This document shows, piece after piece, positions 5,391-12,867 of a DNA stretch of 37,745 bases. Origin of the DNA: a virus; the IMG/VR virus record IMGVR_UViG_3300021185_000102, positions 1 to 37,745 of that record; one strand, given 5' to 3'. Position 1 is the first letter of the stretch, and each line of letters starts with the position of its first letter. A model generated the notes under the pieces. It had not been told where the DNA came from, made no database searches, and worked only from the letters and a program-made list of their open reading frames with translations. The translations under genes and the position numbers were made by a program.

Positions 5391-5475
5391 AACTATAGTA
5401 TTTTACTTTTATTAATAATTAAAGAAAATAACTAAACTCTACTTAAGTATCCTTAAGATAACTAAGGGGAATACT

Positions 5476-5889
5476 TTGAGTAAACCAGAAATAGATAGGT
5501 CAGCCACTGCCGCGAAGCGGAAGGGTCGGCCACCAAACAAATCTGTAGTGTCTAAAACAACAGGTAATAGAAAAGGGGTAGGTCGCCCCAAAGGTGATGC
5601 TTCAATCATCAACGACTATAAAGCTAGGATGCTTGCGTCCCCAAAGTCACGCAAAGTAATGGATGCAATCTTTGATGCGGCTCTTGACAACGATCATAAG
5701 AATCAGTCAGCGGCATGGAAGTTGGTAATGGATAGGATGTTACCTATCAGTTACTTTGAGAAGGAGAAAGGAGGTAGTGGTGGTCGTAGTGCTATCAACA
5801 TCTCTATCACTGGAGTAGGTGGTGAAACCACTGTTATCTCTGGTAATGAACAGCAAGACCCATTAGAGGGAGAAGTTGTCAATGATTAA
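5476..5889 (+). CDS. terS: Terminase small subunit (putative)
   Basis: A 137-aa basic protein that probably recognises the packaging site and loads the large terminase. It starts at TTG (5476), preceded by AAGGGG at a good distance; no ATG is available nearby. The N-terminus has two AT-hook-like motifs, KGRPPNK (about residues 15-21) and GRPKGD (37-42), which would grip the minor groove of AT-rich DNA. A helical middle part (NDYKARMLASPKSRKVMDAIFDAALDN) follows, then a Gly/Ser-rich tail. It comes first in the plus-strand arm, next to endolysin and large terminase, which is the main support for the assignment since small terminases vary greatly in sequence. Confidence 0.7.
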   Translation: MSKPEIDRSATAAKRKGRPPNKSVVSKTTGNRKGVGRPKGDASIINDYKARMLASPKSRKVMDAIFDAALDNDHKNQSAAWKLVMDRMLPISYFEKEKGGSGGRSAINISITGVGGETTVISGNEQQDPLEGEVVND

Positions 5890-6262
5890 TAACATTAATG
5901 ATATGTTAAGATACTTTAACAGGGAAGAGTTTGCCTGTCAGTACACAGGTAAGAATAAGATTGACGATCAGTTCCTAACCAAATTAGATCACCTACGTTA
6001 TGTATGTGGTTTTCCATTTATAATCACTAGTGGTTACAGAGACCCTAGTCATCCCATAGAGGCTAAGAAAAAAGTTGCAGGAACTCACGCACAAGGTATC
6101 GCCTGTGACATCAGGACTGAGAATTCTCAGCAAAGGTATGACATCGTTAAACACGCCACTGCGATGGGGTTCAACGGTATCGGAGTTGCTGACAGCTTTG
6201 TCCATGTTGACATCCGCAAGTTGGACGTTGGTGAGTCTCCTGTAATGTGGTGCTATAGTTGA
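5882..6262 (+). CDS. M15-family peptidase endolysin
   Basis: A 126-aa zinc peptidase of the M15 type (D-Ala-D-Ala / L-Ala-D-Glu endopeptidase), the likely endolysin cutting peptidoglycan cross-links at lysis. The metal ligands are visible in SGYRDPSHP and AGTHAQGIACDI (His69, Asp76) and in FVHVDIR (His108), with Asp110 nearby. I chose the ATG at 5882, 8 bases after GAGGGAGAAG, over a TTG two codons upstream. The gene overlaps the small terminase by 8 bp and ends within the large terminase start (TTGA). There is no signal peptide, so it needs a holin; candidates lie 15 kb away at 20350-21670. The catalytic domain is complete and there is no separate cell-wall-binding domain. Confidence 0.88.
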   Translation: MINNINDMLRYFNREEFACQYTGKNKIDDQFLTKLDHLRYVCGFPFIITSGYRDPSHPIEAKKKVAGTHAQGIACDIRTENSQQRYDIVKHATAMGFNGIGVADSFVHVDIRKLDVGESPVMWCYS

Positions 6263-7512
6263 CGGACTTAAATGTCTCTCTTCTACCGTGGCAACAGAAA
6301 GTATATAACAACGAAACAAGATTTAAAGTTATAGCCGCAGGTAGACGTACAGGCAAGAGTAGACTAGCGGCATGGATGTTAATACTCCGCGCTCTTAGTG
6401 ATACCAAAGGCCATGTGTTCTACGTTGCCCCTACACAGGGACAGGCTAGGGACATTATGTGGCAGATGCTACTAGAGTTAGGTCATAACGTCATAGCCTC
6501 TAGCCACGTTAATAACCTACAGATTAAACTCATTAATGGTGCTGTAATTGCCCTAAAGGGTGCAGATAGACCAGAGACAATGAGGGGTGTCAGCCTCAAG
6601 TTCCTAGTAATGGATGAGTACGCTGACATGAAGCCAGAGGTTTGGGAGCAGATACTGAGACCTGCCTTGGCTGACCAAAAGGGTGATGCGTTGTTTATAG
6701 GTACGCCTATGGGACGTAATCACTTTTATGAACTATATACATACGCTTGTGTATCTGATGATCCTAGTTTTGCAGGTTTTCATTTTACAAGCTATGATAA
6801 CCCATTGCTAGACCCTGAAGAGATTGAAGCGGCTCAAAAGTCTATGTCAGCTTTTTCCTTCCGTCAGGAGTTTATGGCATCCTTTGAGGCTCAAGGTAGT
6901 GAACTTTTTAAAGAAGAATATATTAAATTTTCTGAGGAAGAGCCTGAACAAGGTCAGTTTTACATTGCGGTTGACTTGGCGGGTTTTGCGGATGTCGCTA
7001 AAGTTACAACGAAGACAAAAAGACTTGACCAAACGGCTATCGCTATTGTTAAAGCGAACGAAGAAGGCTGGTGGGTTGCTAATATTGTACATGGGCGTTG
7101 GGGTGTCCAAGAGACTGCCAGAAGAATCTTCCAAGCAGTCAGAGACTACCAACCTGTAGCAGTAGGTATAGAGAAGGGAGCATTAAAGAACGCTGTACTT
7201 CCATACTTAAGCGACTACATGAAAAAGAATCAACGGTTTTTTAGAGTGGACGAGCTTACCCACGGCAATAAAAAGAAAACCGACAGAATTGTTTGGGCTT
7301 TACAAGGCAGGTTTGAACATGGTACAATCTCCTTAAACAAAGGAGAATGGAACAGTCAGTTCCTTGATGAGTTATTTCAGTTTCCTAATCAATTAGTACA
7401 CGATGATTTAATTGATGCATTAGCTTACATAGACCAATTAGCTAACATAGCATACACATCGGACTTTGAAGAAGAAGACTATCAACTATTAGACGCATAC
7501 GCAGGGTATTAA
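6259..7512 (+). CDS. terL: Terminase large subunit
   Basis: A 417-aa DNA-packaging motor: an ATPase that pumps DNA into the prohead, and a nuclease that cuts the concatemer. It starts with TTG at 6259, overlapping the endolysin TGA (TTGA). The N-terminal LPWQQKVYN, conserved in the family, requires this upstream start. Walker A is AAGRRTGKS (residues 26-34) and Walker B is KFLVMDE (114-120), with IGTP (147-150) the likely coupling motif. The RNase H-type nuclease residues are Asp239 (AVDLAG), Glu305 (GIEKG) and Asp386 (DDLIDALAY). The length is normal for a complete protein. Confidence 0.95.
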   Translation: MTDLNVSLLPWQQKVYNNETRFKVIAAGRRTGKSRLAAWMLILRALSDTKGHVFYVAPTQGQARDIMWQMLLELGHNVIASSHVNNLQIKLINGAVIALKGADRPETMRGVSLKFLVMDEYADMKPEVWEQILRPALADQKGDALFIGTPMGRNHFYELYTYACVSDDPSFAGFHFTSYDNPLLDPEEIEAAQKSMSAFSFRQEFMASFEAQGSELFKEEYIKFSEEEPEQGQFYIAVDLAGFADVAKVTTKTKRLDQTAIAIVKANEEGWWVANIVHGRWGVQETARRIFQAVRDYQPVAVGIEKGALKNAVLPYLSDYMKKNQRFFRVDELTHGNKKKTDRIVWALQGRFEHGTISLNKGEWNSQFLDELFQFPNQLVHDDLIDALAYIDQLANIAYTSDFEEEDYQLLDAYAGY

Positions 7513-7513
7513 T

Positions 7514-9466
7514 ATGCTAAATGAAGAAAAAGATCAATTTGTACTAGAACAAACACTTGAAGGATGGGTAATCAATAAATGTCAAGGATGGCGTGATCAC
7601 TTTGATACTAATTATTCATCTAAATTTGACGAATACTATCGGTTATGGAGAGGACAGTGGTCTTCCTTAGACAAAACTAGAGATTCAGAGCGTTCTCGAA
7701 TTATTAGTCCTGCCCTACAACAAGCGGTAGAGTCTTCAGTTGCTGAATTAGAGGAAGCAACCTTTGGTCGAGGCCGTTGGTTTGACATTGAGGATGATGT
7801 AAACGATAAAGAGAAGCGAGACATCTCACTTTTACGTGAAACTTTGTATAAAGACTTCAAAAAGAACAGAATACGTAAAGGTGTTGCTGAGTGTTTACTA
7901 AATGCCGCTGTATTTGGCACAGGTATTGCAGAGATTGTCCTTGAAGAAGAAAAAGAAATGGCTCCTGCAACCCAACCTGTTATGGGAGGCGAATTAACAG
8001 CAGTTGGTGTCAACATAACGGAAAAGACTTGTGTTAAACTCCGTCCTGTAATGCCTCAGAACTTCCTAATAGACCCTTTAGCTACCTCCGTAGAGGAAGC
8101 AATGGGTTGTGCTGTTGATGAGTTTGTATCCTTACATCTAGTTGAGCAATTACAGGAACAAGGAATATATAGGAACGTAGAAGTATCAATGGCGGCTCCT
8201 GATTTTGACATAGAGCCAGATCAAGACTTAGTAGCACACGATGATGATAAAGTACGATTGACTAAATACTATGGTTTAGTACCTAGACATTTATTAGAGA
8301 TGGCTCAAAAGGAATCCGAAGCGGAAGAAATAGCTACATTAGTTGATGACGATGAAGAAAGTAAAAGTTATTATGTGGAAGCTATTGTTGTAATTGCTAA
8401 TGATGGCACTTTGCTAAAAGCGGAATCTAATCCTTATATGATGGGTGATAGACCTATTATAGCATTCCCTTGGGATGTTGTTCCTAGCCGTTTTTGGGGT
8501 AGAGGGGTATGTGAGAAAGGATATAACTCACAAAAGGCGTTAGACGCTGAAATACGAGCTAGAATTGACGCTCTTGCGCTTACTATACACCCTATGTTAG
8601 CTATGGACGCTACAAGGATGCCTAGAGGCGCTAGACCTGAAGTACGTGCAGGTAAAGTTATCTTAACTAACGGTGCGCCTAATGAAGTTATACAACCATT
8701 TAACTTTGGCAATGTAAGTCAAATTAGCTTTGCACAGGCTGACGCTTTACAGCGTATGGTACAGACAGCTACAGGCGCTGTTGATTCCGCAGGTATCTCA
8801 GGATCAATCAATGGTGATTCCACTGCCGCAGGTATCTCTATGAGCTTAGGCGCTATCATTAAGCGTCATAAGCGAACTTTAATTAACTTCCAAGAATCTT
8901 TCCTGATTCCTTTTGTAACTAAAGCCGCACACCGTTATATGCAGTTTAATCCTGAAGCATATCCTGTTGCTGACTACAAGTTCCACACTTCCAGTTCACT
9001 GGGCATTATTGCGCGTGAGTACGAAGTTACACAGCTTGTACAGTTGTTACAAACCATGTCACCTGAAACTCCAATGTACTCACAGCTTATTATGTCTATC
9101 ATTGATAACATGAACGTAGGTAATCGTGAGGAACTTATAGCGGCTCTTGAAAAAGCTAATCAGCCTGATCCTGAAGCACAACAAGCACAACAAGCGGCTC
9201 AGGAATCACAGTTGGCATTCCAAGCGTCACAGACTGCGGCCTTAGAAGGACAAGCTATTGAATCACAAGCACGAGCGCAGAAGCTTGCTACTGAAGCTCA
9301 ATCTATACCTCAAGAGTTAGAGATTGACAAGATTAAAGCTATCACTACTAATATACGAGAAGGTAATGACGATGACCGCGAGTTTGAAAGAAGGCTTAAG
9401 GTTTCCGATCAATTACTAAAAGAAAGAGAAGTAGCAATTAAAGAGAGAGGACGTACTAATGGCTAA
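7514..9466 (+). CDS. Portal protein
   Basis: A 650-aa protein, the dodecameric ring at the capsid vertex through which DNA enters and leaves, and on which the tail is built. Size, position directly after the large terminase, and features of the podovirus portal type support it: a helical N-terminus with YYRLWRGQW and SRIISPALQQAVESSVAELEEATFG, a beta-rich wing region around residues 150-330, and PFVTKAAHRYMQFNPEAYPVADYK. The last 100 residues are a Gln/Ala-rich helix (NQPDPEAQQAQQAAQESQ onwards), matching the C-terminal barrel helix of P22-type portals. It starts 1 bp after the terminase stop and overlaps the next gene by 8 bp. Confidence 0.88.
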   Translation: MLNEEKDQFVLEQTLEGWVINKCQGWRDHFDTNYSSKFDEYYRLWRGQWSSLDKTRDSERSRIISPALQQAVESSVAELEEATFGRGRWFDIEDDVNDKEKRDISLLRETLYKDFKKNRIRKGVAECLLNAAVFGTGIAEIVLEEEKEMAPATQPVMGGELTAVGVNITEKTCVKLRPVMPQNFLIDPLATSVEEAMGCAVDEFVSLHLVEQLQEQGIYRNVEVSMAAPDFDIEPDQDLVAHDDDKVRLTKYYGLVPRHLLEMAQKESEAEEIATLVDDDEESKSYYVEAIVVIANDGTLLKAESNPYMMGDRPIIAFPWDVVPSRFWGRGVCEKGYNSQKALDAEIRARIDALALTIHPMLAMDATRMPRGARPEVRAGKVILTNGAPNEVIQPFNFGNVSQISFAQADALQRMVQTATGAVDSAGISGSINGDSTAAGISMSLGAIIKRHKRTLINFQESFLIPFVTKAAHRYMQFNPEAYPVADYKFHTSSSLGIIAREYEVTQLVQLLQTMSPETPMYSQLIMSIIDNMNVGNREELIAALEKANQPDPEAQQAQQAAQESQLAFQASQTAALEGQAIESQARAQKLATEAQSIPQELEIDKIKAITTNIREGNDDDREFERRLKVSDQLLKEREVAIKERGRTNG

Positions 9467-9737
9467 AGACCCTAGATTGGTAAGAGCAGGAGTTAGCGGT
9501 TTTAACAAACCTAAACGAACTCCTAATCATGCTACCAAAAGTCATGTAGTTGTAGCTAAGGAAGGAGATAAGGTAAAGACTATTCGCTATGGACAGCAAG
9601 GTGTTTCAGGTGCAGGTAAGAATCCAAAGACTGCATCGGAAAAAGCAAGACGTAAATCTTTTAAAGCACGACACGCTAAAAATATTGCTAAAGGCAAAAT
9701 GTCTGCGGCATACTGGGCTAATAAATCTAAATGGTAG
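9459..9737 (+). CDS. Small basic phage protein (DUF6321-like)
   Basis: A 92-aa lysine- and arginine-rich protein ending KARRKSFKARHAKNIAKGK then MSAAYWANKSKW. This C-terminal signature is shared with a family of small phage proteins I believe is DUF6321, often found near capsid genes in marine phages. GAGAGG precedes the ATG, which overlaps the portal stop by 8 bp. With a very high expected isoelectric point it may neutralise or bind packaged DNA or act in head assembly; neither is shown. Confidence 0.72.
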   Translation: MAKDPRLVRAGVSGFNKPKRTPNHATKSHVVVAKEGDKVKTIRYGQQGVSGAGKNPKTASEKARRKSFKARHAKNIAKGKMSAAYWANKSKW

Positions 9738-9746
9738 GAGAATACA

Positions 9747-9953
9747 ATGCCACAAGGTAAGGGTACATACGGAAGTAAGGTTGGAAGACCACCAGCAAAG
9801 AAGAAAGCTACGCCAAAAGCAAAACCTTTGGCTAAAAGAGCAAGAGCAATGCCTTTAAACGCTAAACAAGCTAAGGCGGCTATACAGACTCTTAGAAACG
9901 ATGCAGGGGCTAAGACCTACCGTAAAAACAAAGCTAAAGCTAAGAAGAAATAA
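9747..9953 (+). CDS. Small Lys/Ala-rich protein
   Basis: A 68-aa very basic protein beginning MPQGKGTYGSKVGRPPAKKK, with about one third of residues Lys or Arg and an Ala/Lys-rich, histone H1-like composition. The GRPP at residues 13-16 resembles an AT-hook core. AGGAG precedes the ATG closely. It is one of four consecutive basic mini-proteins between portal and scaffold; such proteins recur in marine phages with no assigned role. DNA binding inside the head is plausible. Confidence 0.65.
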   Translation: MPQGKGTYGSKVGRPPAKKKATPKAKPLAKRARAMPLNAKQAKAAIQTLRNDAGAKTYRKNKAKAKKK

Positions 9954-9954
9954 C

Positions 9955-10137
9955 ATGGCAGTTAAAAAGTCTACAGTTAATAAAGCAGGTAACTATACTA
10001 AGCCCACTATGCGTAAGAACTTGTTTAACAAGATCAAAGCAGGAAGCAAAGGTGGTAGCGCAGGACAATGGTCTGCAAGAAAAGCTCAGATGCTAGCAAA
10101 AGAATACAAAGCTAAGGGTGGAGGCTATAAAAACTAA
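9955..10137 (+). CDS. Small basic protein
   Basis: A 60-aa basic protein, MAVKKSTVNKAGNYTKPTMR onwards, ending WSARKAQMLAKEYKAKGGGYKN. The ATG at 9955, just after the stop of the preceding gene, is chosen over one 54 bases upstream that would lie within that gene. The C-terminal motif (ARKAQMLAKEYKAKGGGYK) recurs in small proteins of many marine phages. Its TAA overlaps the next ATG by one base. Function unknown. Confidence 0.68.
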   Translation: MAVKKSTVNKAGNYTKPTMRKNLFNKIKAGSKGGSAGQWSARKAQMLAKEYKAKGGGYKN

Positions 10138-10391
10138 TGGCTCTTAAAAAGTCACAAAAAAGTTTAAAAAAGTGGACAAAAGAAGAGTGGGGTACTAAAT
10201 CAGGTAAACCTAGCACTCAAGGGTCTAAAGCTACAGGTGAAAGATATTTACCTAAAAAAGCAAGACAAGCTTTATCAACTAAGGAATATGCCGCAACCTC
10301 CAGAAAGAAAAAAGCTGACACTGCTAAAGGGAAACAAGTCAGTAAGCAACCTAAAAAAATAGCTAAAAAAACATCAAAATATAGAAAATAG
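10137..10391 (+). CDS. Small lysine-rich protein
   Basis: An 84-aa protein, MALKKSQKSLKKWTKEEWGT then KSGKPSTQGSKATGERYLPKKA, ending in a Lys-rich tail. This KKSLKKWTK...W.TKSGKPSTQG...GERYLP pattern recurs in uncharacterised proteins of cyanophages and other marine phages. It starts within the upstream stop codon (TAATG), so translation is coupled. Its last codons overlap the upstream element of the promoter at 10395-10423. Role unknown; a virion or DNA-binding role is possible. Confidence 0.7.
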   Translation: MALKKSQKSLKKWTKEEWGTKSGKPSTQGSKATGERYLPKKARQALSTKEYAATSRKKKADTAKGKQVSKQPKKIAKKTSKYRK

Positions 10392-10394
10392 TTC

Positions 10395-10423
10395 TTGACT
10401 TTCAGACCAATACGTGCTATAAT
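10395..10423 (+). promoter_or_regulatory. Sigma70 promoter for the capsid genes
   Basis: TTGACT (10395-10400), 17-bp spacer, TATAAT (10418-10423). It matches the promoter at 5306-5334 in both hexamers, spacing, the GTGC before the -10, and an AAATATAGAAAATA upstream block, so the two are copies of one module. It lies 60 bp before the 78-aa gene and should add transcription of scaffold and capsid. Confidence 0.85.
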
Positions 10424-10482
10424 ATAACTATGTTATGTATTTAATATTTTTAATTTAAACTGTCCTAAAGGAGAAACAGTTT

Positions 10483-10719
10483 ATGAATGAACAAGAGCTT
10501 GAAAAGTTCTATCGTTCTTATGAGGAAATGTTCAGGACTGAAGGTTGGAAAACCTTTATATCTGACCTTACTGAGGACGTAGAAAGAATTAATTCAATAG
10601 AAGCTTGTAAAGATGGAGAAGACCTTTCATTTCGCAAAGGACAACTTTCTGTAATATACAGTGTCTTAAATATTGAAACACAGTTAGAAATAGCTCAAAG
10701 ACAAGCTGAAGAAGAGTAA
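10483..10719 (+). CDS. Small acidic hypothetical protein
   Basis: A 78-aa acidic, helical protein, MNEQELEKFYRSYEEMFRTE onwards, ending LNIETQLEIAQRQAEEE. It follows a strong promoter and an excellent ribosome-binding site (AAAGGAG), so it should be well expressed. Small helical proteins at this place in podophages are of unknown function. Its position just ahead of zinc-ribbon, scaffold and capsid genes suggests a head-assembly role, but nothing in the sequence proves it. Confidence 0.65.
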   Translation: MNEQELEKFYRSYEEMFRTEGWKTFISDLTEDVERINSIEACKDGEDLSFRKGQLSVIYSVLNIETQLEIAQRQAEEE

Positions 10720-10725
10720 ACTAAA

Positions 10726-10956
10726 ATGTTTATAATGATCGACTTCCGATGCGACAACGGACATACTACTGAAAAGCTTATAGATTCTAAAGCTACTGAA
10801 ATAGAATGTCCTGAATGTTCACTGACAGCTAATAGAATAATCTCTCCAGTTCGTAGTCTTTTAGACCCTCTTTCAGGTGACTTTGCAGGTGCTACCATGA
10901 AATGGGCGAGAGACCGCGAAAGGAAGATTCAAAAAGAGCGTAAGGCTAACTCCTAA
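10726..10956 (+). CDS. FmdB-type zinc-ribbon protein
   Basis: A 76-aa protein whose N-terminal half has the short zinc ribbon of FmdB/putative regulatory proteins: FRCDNGHTTEKL and IECPECSLTANRIISP, with Cys9, Cys27 and Cys30 visible and His12 possibly supplying the fourth ligand. The C-terminal half is helical and basic (KWARDRERKIQKERKANS). Such ribbons are frequent next to phage scaffold and capsid genes, where their role is unknown. The upstream ribosome-binding site is weak (GAAGAG); Met4 at 10735 is an alternative start. Confidence 0.7.
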   Translation: MFIMIDFRCDNGHTTEKLIDSKATEIECPECSLTANRIISPVRSLLDPLSGDFAGATMKWARDRERKIQKERKANS

Positions 10957-11011
10957 CCGAACCCTTACATACAATACACCTCCATAATGAGATTACTCAC
11001 GGAGTTTAATA

Positions 11012-11827
11012 ATGGCAACATTAATAGATGAGCGTCAACCTTTAGACGATACAACTGAAACTGAAAGCGTAACAGACATAACTAAACAAGAGCCTCCAGT
11101 AGAGCAACCTCTTGTAAATGCAGAACCTACACAAGAACCCGAACAACAGGAAATTCCTGATAAATATAAAGGTAAGAGTACAGCGGATATAGTGCGTATG
11201 CACCAAGAAGCTGAGAAACTCTTAGGTAAACAAAGTTCGGAAGTAGGTGAATTACGCAAAGTTGTTGATGACTATATACAGACACAACTCTCTGAAACAG
11301 AAGCACCGCAACAAACTTCTGAAGAAGAAGTAGACTTTTTCTCTGATCCCGACAAGGCAGTCGAAAGAGCTATAAGCAATCATCCTAAGATCAAAGAAGC
11401 AGAGCAAGTATCTGCTCAGTATAAACAAAATGCGGCTATGACCGAACTTCAAAACAGACATCCTGATATGAAGGATATTTTGGAAGATGGTAAGTTCGTA
11501 GATTGGATCAAAGGATCAAAGATTCGCACACAGCTTTTTGCACAAGCAGATCAGCAGTATGATTACGAGGCCGCAGATGAGCTTTTCAGTAACTGGAAGG
11601 AGCGTCAGCAGGTAGTAGGACAAACTGCCGCTAATGAGAAACAACAACGCAAAGACACTATTAAGGCCGCATCTACAGGTAATGTTAGAGGAAGCGGAGA
11701 GCAGTCGGCAAAGAAAGTCTACAGGCGTTCAGACATTATTAAACTTATGAAGGATGATCCTGAACGATACATGTCTTTGTCTGATGAAATCATGCAAGCG
11801 TATCAAGAAGGGAGAGTCCGTAACTAA
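11012..11827 (+). CDS. Capsid scaffolding protein
   Basis: A 271-aa highly charged, Gln/Glu-rich protein directly before the major capsid gene, the classical scaffold position. The acidic, disordered N-terminus (residues 1-60) contains PDKYKGKSTADIVRMHQEAE, a motif typical of podovirus scaffolds. Helices follow (GEVGELRKVVDDYI type, SNHPKIKEAEQVSAQYKQ), and the C-terminus is basic and helical (KKVYRRSDIIKLMKDDPERY) and should contact the coat protein. It would guide prohead assembly and then leave. The RBS is weak (GGAG about 10 bases before ATG). Confidence 0.85.
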   Translation: MATLIDERQPLDDTTETESVTDITKQEPPVEQPLVNAEPTQEPEQQEIPDKYKGKSTADIVRMHQEAEKLLGKQSSEVGELRKVVDDYIQTQLSETEAPQQTSEEEVDFFSDPDKAVERAISNHPKIKEAEQVSAQYKQNAAMTELQNRHPDMKDILEDGKFVDWIKGSKIRTQLFAQADQQYDYEAADELFSNWKERQQVVGQTAANEKQQRKDTIKAASTGNVRGSGEQSAKKVYRRSDIIKLMKDDPERYMSLSDEIMQAYQEGRVRN

Positions 11828-11848
11828 TCTTATTATAGGACTTTTATC

Positions 11849-12802
11849 ATGACTACATCAGTATATCCCGCAATGGGCGGGGCAGTAGACAACACTAGCG
11901 CGGCTACTTTTATTCCAGAGATTTGGAGTGACGAAGTAATTGCAGCTTATCAATCTAACCTAGTATTGGCTAACCTAGTCAAGAAAATGAGCATGACAGG
12001 CAAGAAAGGTGATACCATTCACGTTCCTAAGCCTACTCGTGGTTCTGCAAATGCTAAGGCAGAAAACACTGCTGTAACTATTCAGAACGCTGTTGAGGGC
12101 GAAATTCAGATTTCAATCAACAAGCACTTTGAATACTCTCGTCTTATCGAAGACATCACTCAAGCACAAGCTCTAGCTTCTCTACGTCAGTTCTACACTG
12201 GTGACGCAGGTTATGCTTTAGCCAAGCAAGTTGATAACGACTTGTTTACTTTGGGTAAGTCTCTAGGAAACGGAGACGGTTCTGATTGGACTCACAGCAC
12301 TGTTTATAACTTCTCAGGAGCTTCTGGTATTGAAACTTATGCTGTTGATTCCGTAGCATCAAGTGACGTATTCAATGACGCAGGTTTCCGTGCCGCTATT
12401 CAGGTATTGGACGATGCTGACGTTCCTATGGACAACCGATGCTTTGTTGTTCCTCCTTCTCTCCGTAACGCTATTATGGGCGTTGATCGCTACATGTCTT
12501 CTGACTTTGTAGACGGACGAGGTGTACGTAATGGTCAGATTGGAAACCTATACGGTGTTGACGTATTTGTTTCTAGCAACTGCCCAATCATCGAAACTGC
12601 CGCAGATAACAGTGCAGGTGGAGACGTTAAAGCCGCTATGCTACTTCACAAGGACGCTATGGTTCTTGCTGAACAGCAGGGTGTACGTTCTCAGACTCAG
12701 TATAAGCAAGAGTTCCTTGGTACTCTTTATACTGCTGACACTCTATATGGTACGCAAGTAATGCGTCCTGAAGCAGGTGTTGTATTGGCTGTTAATGGCT
12801 AA
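11849..12802 (+). CDS. Major capsid protein
   Basis: A 317-aa coat protein that forms the icosahedral shell, likely with the HK97 fold. The N-terminus (ATFIPEIWSDEVIAAYQSNL, VLANLVKKMSMTGKKGDTIHVPK) is the typical opening of podovirus capsid proteins of this class. The middle holds DVFNDAGFRAAIQVLDDADV and RCFVVPPSLRNAIM, and the end TADTLYGTQVMRPEAGVVLA is characteristic too. It follows the scaffold by 21 bp with an AGGA ribosome-binding site and is followed at once by a strong terminator, as expected for a highly expressed gene. No cleavage site is evident. Confidence 0.92.
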   Translation: MTTSVYPAMGGAVDNTSAATFIPEIWSDEVIAAYQSNLVLANLVKKMSMTGKKGDTIHVPKPTRGSANAKAENTAVTIQNAVEGEIQISINKHFEYSRLIEDITQAQALASLRQFYTGDAGYALAKQVDNDLFTLGKSLGNGDGSDWTHSTVYNFSGASGIETYAVDSVASSDVFNDAGFRAAIQVLDDADVPMDNRCFVVPPSLRNAIMGVDRYMSSDFVDGRGVRNGQIGNLYGVDVFVSSNCPIIETAADNSAGGDVKAAMLLHKDAMVLAEQQGVRSQTQYKQEFLGTLYTADTLYGTQVMRPEAGVVLAVNG

Positions 12803-12812
12803 GTAGTGAACT

Positions 12813-12855
12813 GGGGACTCCTCGCAATGGGGAGTCTCCTTTATTTTATTTTATT
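12813..12855 (+). terminator. Rho-independent terminator after the capsid gene
   Basis: GGGGACTCC (12813-12821) pairs with GGAGTCTCC (12831-12839): 9 bp including one G-U, with a 9-base loop. A T-rich tail (TTTATTTTATTTTATTT) follows. It lies 10 bp after the capsid stop and should limit flow into the fibre genes. Confidence 0.88.
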
Positions 12856-12867
12856 TAAGAGGTAAAC

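Larger units (their letters stand above)
4721..5475. other. Non-coding divergence region, candidate replication origin
   Basis: The only long gene-free stretch (755 bp) lies between the two divergent arms. In order it holds a cluster of short palindromes (4818-4868), three 20-bp iteron-like repeats (4871-4986), two perfect DnaA boxes in a 21-bp exact direct repeat (4995-5068) with weaker GTGGATA/GGGATAA matches between them, a G tract (5071-5083), an AT-rich stretch, a sigma70 promoter (5306-5334) and CCTTAAGTA repeats before the small terminase. Iterons plus DnaA boxes plus an AT-rich flank are the standard parts of a DnaA-assisted origin. The packaging start site could also lie here, next to the terminase genes. 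The ORF that can be read through 4880-5065 looks like a by-product of the repeats. Confidence 0.6.
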
